Shown: positions 61,513 to 64,000 of the stretch, in pieces | Layout of the letters: the number at the start of each line of letters is the position of its first letter | Position numbering within the stretch: the stretch's first letter is position 1 | DNA from: Oscillospiraceae bacterium | GTDB taxonomy: Bacteria; Bacillota; Clostridia; Saccharofermentanales; Saccharofermentanaceae | Assembly: GCA_015069205.1 (NCBI GenBank) | Contig: SVIZ01000012.1 | Location: 1 to 64,000, forward strand | Length of the DNA stretch: 64,000 bases | Reading direction: 5' to 3' | The notes under the pieces: generated by a model | What the model was told of the DNA's origin: nothing | Seen by the model: only the letters and a program-made list of their open reading frames with translations | The model's database searches: none | Made by a program: the position numbers and the translations under genes

Positions 61513-62922
61513 TTATCTTTTCAGCTCAGGATGCGCTGCGTAGAATTTCCGCTTATCCTCATACATCCGCTCATCTGCGAGCCTCAAAGCCTGTCTTACA
61601 TTAAACCTGCTGTCTTCGTAACACTGGCCGATCGCAAAACATACGTGTTCGTATTTCTCTTCAGCCTTTCTTATGTCTTCAACACGTTTAGCCAGTTCTT
61701 CTTCTGTTATGCCTGCAATGATGATGGTAAATTCGTCTCCGCCGGCACGGTATATTTCATTGGTGTCAAAGACTTCCTCAAGAGCTTTTGCAGCGTTCTT
61801 CAAAAGCGTATCGCCTTCGTTATGGCCGTGTTCATCGTTTACGCGTTTTAATCCGTTAAGGTCAGCAAAGATAACACCGACCGAAGTGTCGGGCGCAGTG
61901 CTTTCCATGCAGATCTTATCGACATAATTGTTCATCTCGTTTCTGTTCATGACTCCGGTCAGGATGTCTTTTGAACTTAAGACCTTCAGACGGTCCATAA
62001 GAAGATTGTTGCTTATGGCAGAGGCAAGAATGGAAGCTGTGGTCTCAAATGTCTCCTTGATGCTGGTGGCCTTTAATTCATCATAGTTCATCGCCCAAAT
62101 ATAACCGAGAAGCTTATCCCTGTATTTCAGCGGGAACAAAACGATGTTCTTTCCATGGGCAGACGTAAACGACTCATACCAGATAGGATTGCGTTCCTTA
62201 ACAACATCCAGATCGTACTCATCATTTACGACAAGACAGTTGCTTCCTGCGATCAGGTCTGTCCAGCTGTCTGCTATATCATAGAATCCTGCATCGTTAT
62301 AGTTATTCATTGAAGTCAGCACAGTGTTTTCAGCAAGAGCTTCGCACAGGACTGTGCATTTCTTTTCGAATGAATCCATAAGGAGAATACAGCAATGCTC
62401 GGCGTCAAACATGTTCCTGACATCATGTATGACGTCATTCATCATTTCGCCGAATTCTTTTACGCTTCTGAGCTCTAAGCATATCTTGATTACATTCGCA
62501 GTGACATCAGCAGGAAGAGATGCCATTCTGTCCAGATTAGCCTCAAAGTTTATCTCCATGGTGTATGTGCAAAAACAAAGATTGCCTTCTTCATAGGCTA
62601 CCGGGAGGAATGTCATATTGAACCAGACACCCTGGATCCTGTCAGCAGTGGCATACGAATTAAGGCATCGCTTTTCGACCGCTGCTTTATAACAGTACTC
62701 TTCAAAATTCAGGTCTCTTGTCAGATAGTTTGTATATTCCTGATTGGGTGTAAACTTCTGGATCAGCAATTCCGCTCCCGGTGCAGGATGTTCTATGGAA
62801 TCGATATAAGTCTTGTTTCCTGTGACAATGCGGAATTTACCGCGCTTTCCGTTAGCGAGCTTCTCTACGGATACAATGCATGTCATAGCCCCAAAGCCAT
62901 CAACATATTTCTGAAGATCCAT
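61513..62922 (-). CDS. GGDEF diguanylate cyclase with GAF-like sensor
   Basis: The product is 469 residues. The N-terminal 130 are a PAS-like sensor fold, residues of about 150-310 are GAF-like (ITSMNNYNDAGFYDIADSW, NIVLFPLKYRDKLLGYIWAMN), and the C-terminal GGDEF domain has an intact RAGGDEF motif. The RxxD inhibitory site before it is absent. It is cytoplasmic with no membrane segment. GGGAGG lies eight bases before ATG 62922. It is an operon with the EAL protein and likely sets local cyclic di-GMP levels together with it. Confidence 0.9.
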   Translation of the reverse strand: MDLQKYVDGFGAMTCIVSVEKLANGKRGKFRIVTGNKTYIDSIEHPAPGAELLIQKFTPNQEYTNYLTRDLNFEEYCYKAAVEKRCLNSYATADRIQGVWFNMTFLPVAYEEGNLCFCTYTMEINFEANLDRMASLPADVTANVIKICLELRSVKEFGEMMNDVIHDVRNMFDAEHCCILLMDSFEKKCTVLCEALAENTVLTSMNNYNDAGFYDIADSWTDLIAGSNCLVVNDEYDLDVVKERNPIWYESFTSAHGKNIVLFPLKYRDKLLGYIWAMNYDELKATSIKETFETTASILASAISNNLLMDRLKVLSSKDILTGVMNRNEMNNYVDKICMESTAPDTSVGVIFADLNGLKRVNDEHGHNEGDTLLKNAAKALEEVFDTNEIYRAGGDEFTIIIAGITEEELAKRVEDIRKAEEKYEHVCFAIGQCYEDSRFNVRQALRLADERMYEDKRKFYAAHPELKR

Positions 62923-63064
62923 AAGCATACACCTCCCATCGATATAGGTATAGTTTATATGCTAATAATATAGCGGAGATAGACTGACTGTGAACATTCT
63001 TTGATATAATGTTTAAATTTCATTAATTGATATCTCTCCTCACCACAAAAAATCACAGTAACCG

Positions 63065-63330
63065 TCAGGGTGTGAGCATTATGACAGGGATCTTCTTATC
63101 TTCCTTTTTACCTCGCCCAGAAGATCAAGGCCCGAACCGTCGGGGAGATTGATGTCCATCAATATAAGAGCCGGCTTAAAAAGCAAGAGCTGGTCTCTTG
63201 CCTCTGATATCGTACTGACGCAGATCACGTTCCTGCCTTCGGATCTGTAAGCCGTGCATAGTCCGCGGTTAAGTTCATTGTCGTCTTCGACGATCATTAT
63301 CTGTTCGCTATTCATCCGGTTCATCCCCAC
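63065..63330 (-). pseudogene. Frameshifted and truncated response regulator
   Basis: The frame encodes the first part of a receiver domain (IMIVEDDNELNRG acidic pair, phospho-acceptor Asp in ILMDINLPDGSG) but breaks off after LLGEVKRKIRRSLS. One base more in the run of five A (T at 63105-63109 on the plus strand) would restore KKEDKKIPVIMLT, the expected continuation; a TGA then follows at once (63065-63067). So there are two lesions and no output domain. It lies upstream of the GGDEF gene on the same strand. Confidence 0.8.
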
Positions 63331-63378
63331 ATTAAAACTACGCGGGACATTATATCACGCTGCATGCAAATGATAAGT

Positions 63379-63531
63379 TCATTTATGACACTTGAGGGAA
63401 GCCTGCTCATTCCATATCCTGACCTGCTCGGCCGTGTACTCCTCATTGTCTTTGAACAGACGGTTGTCGCGCTGTAACACTGTTACAGAGTCAGAACCGA
63501 AGTGAGAATCAGCCGTATACCAGTTACTCAT
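63379..63531 (-). pseudogene. N-terminal fragment of a calcineurin-like phosphoesterase
   Basis: A 50-codon frame starts at ATG 63531 and reads MSNWYTADSHFGSDSVTVL and then RDNRLFKDNEEYTAE before its stop. The D-x-H metal motif and the RPFxsxEE-type segment match the start of small metallophosphoesterases of 150-200 residues, the rest of which is missing. Confidence 0.6.
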
Positions 63532-63540
63532 TGCACGTAA

Positions 63541-63750
63541 CCAGTATATACGATTATATCTTCAGTAATACCAGAACGATATCAAGGCGAAAATGATTTC
63601 GAACTACTTAGTATTATTGGTGGCGCTGTATTGGCATTAGCGAATATTGTGAACCTGCCGCTGAAAAAGATTTGCTCACATGAAGCCGAATCCAAGTTGC
63701 TTATCAAAAAACAAAACAAGTATAAACAGATATTCGATCAAGAAGCTTGA
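63541..63750 (+). pseudogene. C-terminal fragment of a small membrane protein
   Basis: An open frame of 69 codons begins directly after a TAA and has no ATG, GTG or TTG with a ribosome site. It ends ELLSIIGGAVLALANIVNL followed by a basic tail. One hydrophobic helix is clear. It is probably a remnant; no family was recognised. Confidence 0.35.
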
Positions 63751-63773
63751 ATTATTTGCTTGGAGCTTGATTT

Positions 63774-63872
63774 ATGACTACTGAAGAAAGAAGAGAAGTG
63801 GTCCGGATTTATTTGTTTTACAACGATAATGAAATCGTTGCATTATCGCTGCAACGATTCTTGAAAGGATGA
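63774..63872 (+). CDS. Short ORF of 32 codons with hairpin
   Basis: GGAG precedes ATG 63774 by eight bases. The 32-residue product starts MTTEERREVVRIYLFYND. A perfect 9-bp inverted repeat (AATCGTTGC and GCAACGATT, 63833-63859) lies in its last third. It may be a remnant or a leader for what follows; the call is weak. Confidence 0.25.
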   Translation: MTTEERREVVRIYLFYNDNEIVALSLQRFLKG

Positions 63873-63897
63873 TTATATTTACATTTAAAATCTGTTG

Positions 63898-63989
63898 TAT
63901 AATGATGTCAAATAAAGCAGTAATGCTTTTGGGGCTGGCCGAAAGGTCTTTGGTCCACCGATGAGCGGGGATTTACCCCGCCATTTTTT
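63898..63989 (+). ncRNA. Promoter- and terminator-bounded structured RNA candidate
   Basis: A TATAAT (63898-63903) is followed by three hairpins: AAAGCA-GUAA-UGCUUU (63914-63929), GGCC-GAAA-GGUC (63937-63948) and a terminator GCGGGG-AUUUA-CCCCGC (63965-63981) with six U. The first two have GNRA tetraloops. The transcript would be about 80 bases, either a small RNA or a leader with attenuator whose gene lies beyond the window. It did not match a riboswitch class I could name with confidence. Confidence 0.5.
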
Positions 63990-64000
63990 CTGTAAGGGGA

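Noticed and set aside
63898..63989. Assignment to the class I cyclic di-GMP riboswitch
   Set aside because: A GNRA hairpin and a terminator are present, but the conserved core sequences of that class could not be found in order.

Overview
The window reads as chromosomal DNA of a low-to-mid GC Gram-positive anaerobe, most likely a gut or rumen member of the Clostridia (Bacillota). The reasons are the strong AGGAGG ribosome sites, the Tn1549/CTn-type conjugation genes of the kind common in this class, the many DUF5104-type lipoproteins, CPBP proteases and phosphoketolase, and U-tailed terminators. No rRNA, tRNA or CRISPR array was seen. Species cannot be fixed from the sequence alone.

Layout. 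0-13 kb holds small accessory operons on the minus strand, each beside its own regulator: a CPBP protease; a TetR/CPBP-like cassette; an acyltransferase; a HEAT-repeat protein; a GNAT/hydrolase pair opposite a TetR gene; a ketopantoate-reductase-like gene; an MBL hydrolase; an HXXEE protein opposite a second TetR paralogue; zinc-ribbon proteins; and an XRE-CPBP-CPBP operon. 13.2-30.2 kb is a block of integrative-conjugative-element genes, all on the minus strand: replication-initiator-like protein, PcfB, VirD4, Maff2, VirB6/TrbL-like, PrgI, VirB4, an NlpC/P60 hydrolase, DUF4315, DUF4366, topoisomerase III, DUF5688 and an ArdC-like protein. U-tailed hairpins separate several of its transcription units. 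No relaxase, integrase or excisionase was found, so it is either a remnant or a block whose processing genes lie elsewhere.

30.2-32.7 kb is a compact ADP-ribosylation operon: a zinc-type macrodomain followed by two tandem class M (SirTM-like) sirtuins, the first of which has lost its C-terminus. 32.9-35.5 kb has a LysR regulator opposite flavodoxin and aldo/keto reductase genes, with a remnant of a hexapeptide acyltransferase between the last two. 35.6-54.8 kb contains lipoproteins, an acyl-ACP thioesterase, PrsW, a LacI-like-sensor GGDEF protein, a second TetR/CPBP-like cassette paralogous to the one near 2 kb, a lipid kinase opposite a TetR gene, TcdA, a MarR/flavin reductase/hydrolase operon, an ArsR/SDR/GNAT operon, two zinc-ribbon membrane proteins and a PNPOx-family protein. 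55.1-57.5 kb encodes a full phosphoketolase. 57.7-59.3 kb is a double-GNAT operon preceded by a short leader ORF and an intrinsic terminator. 59.3-63 kb has a DUF1349 protein, a lipoprotein and an EAL/GGDEF pair. The last kilobase is decayed (frameshifted response regulator, phosphoesterase fragment) and ends in a promoter- and terminator-bounded structured RNA candidate.

The best candidates for something not yet described are the macrodomain plus tandem sirtuin operon, the two paralogous TetR/CPBP-like cassettes with the same two-operator promoter layout (operator centres 25 bp apart in both), the leader ORF/terminator ahead of the acetyltransferases, and the short structured RNA at the right edge.
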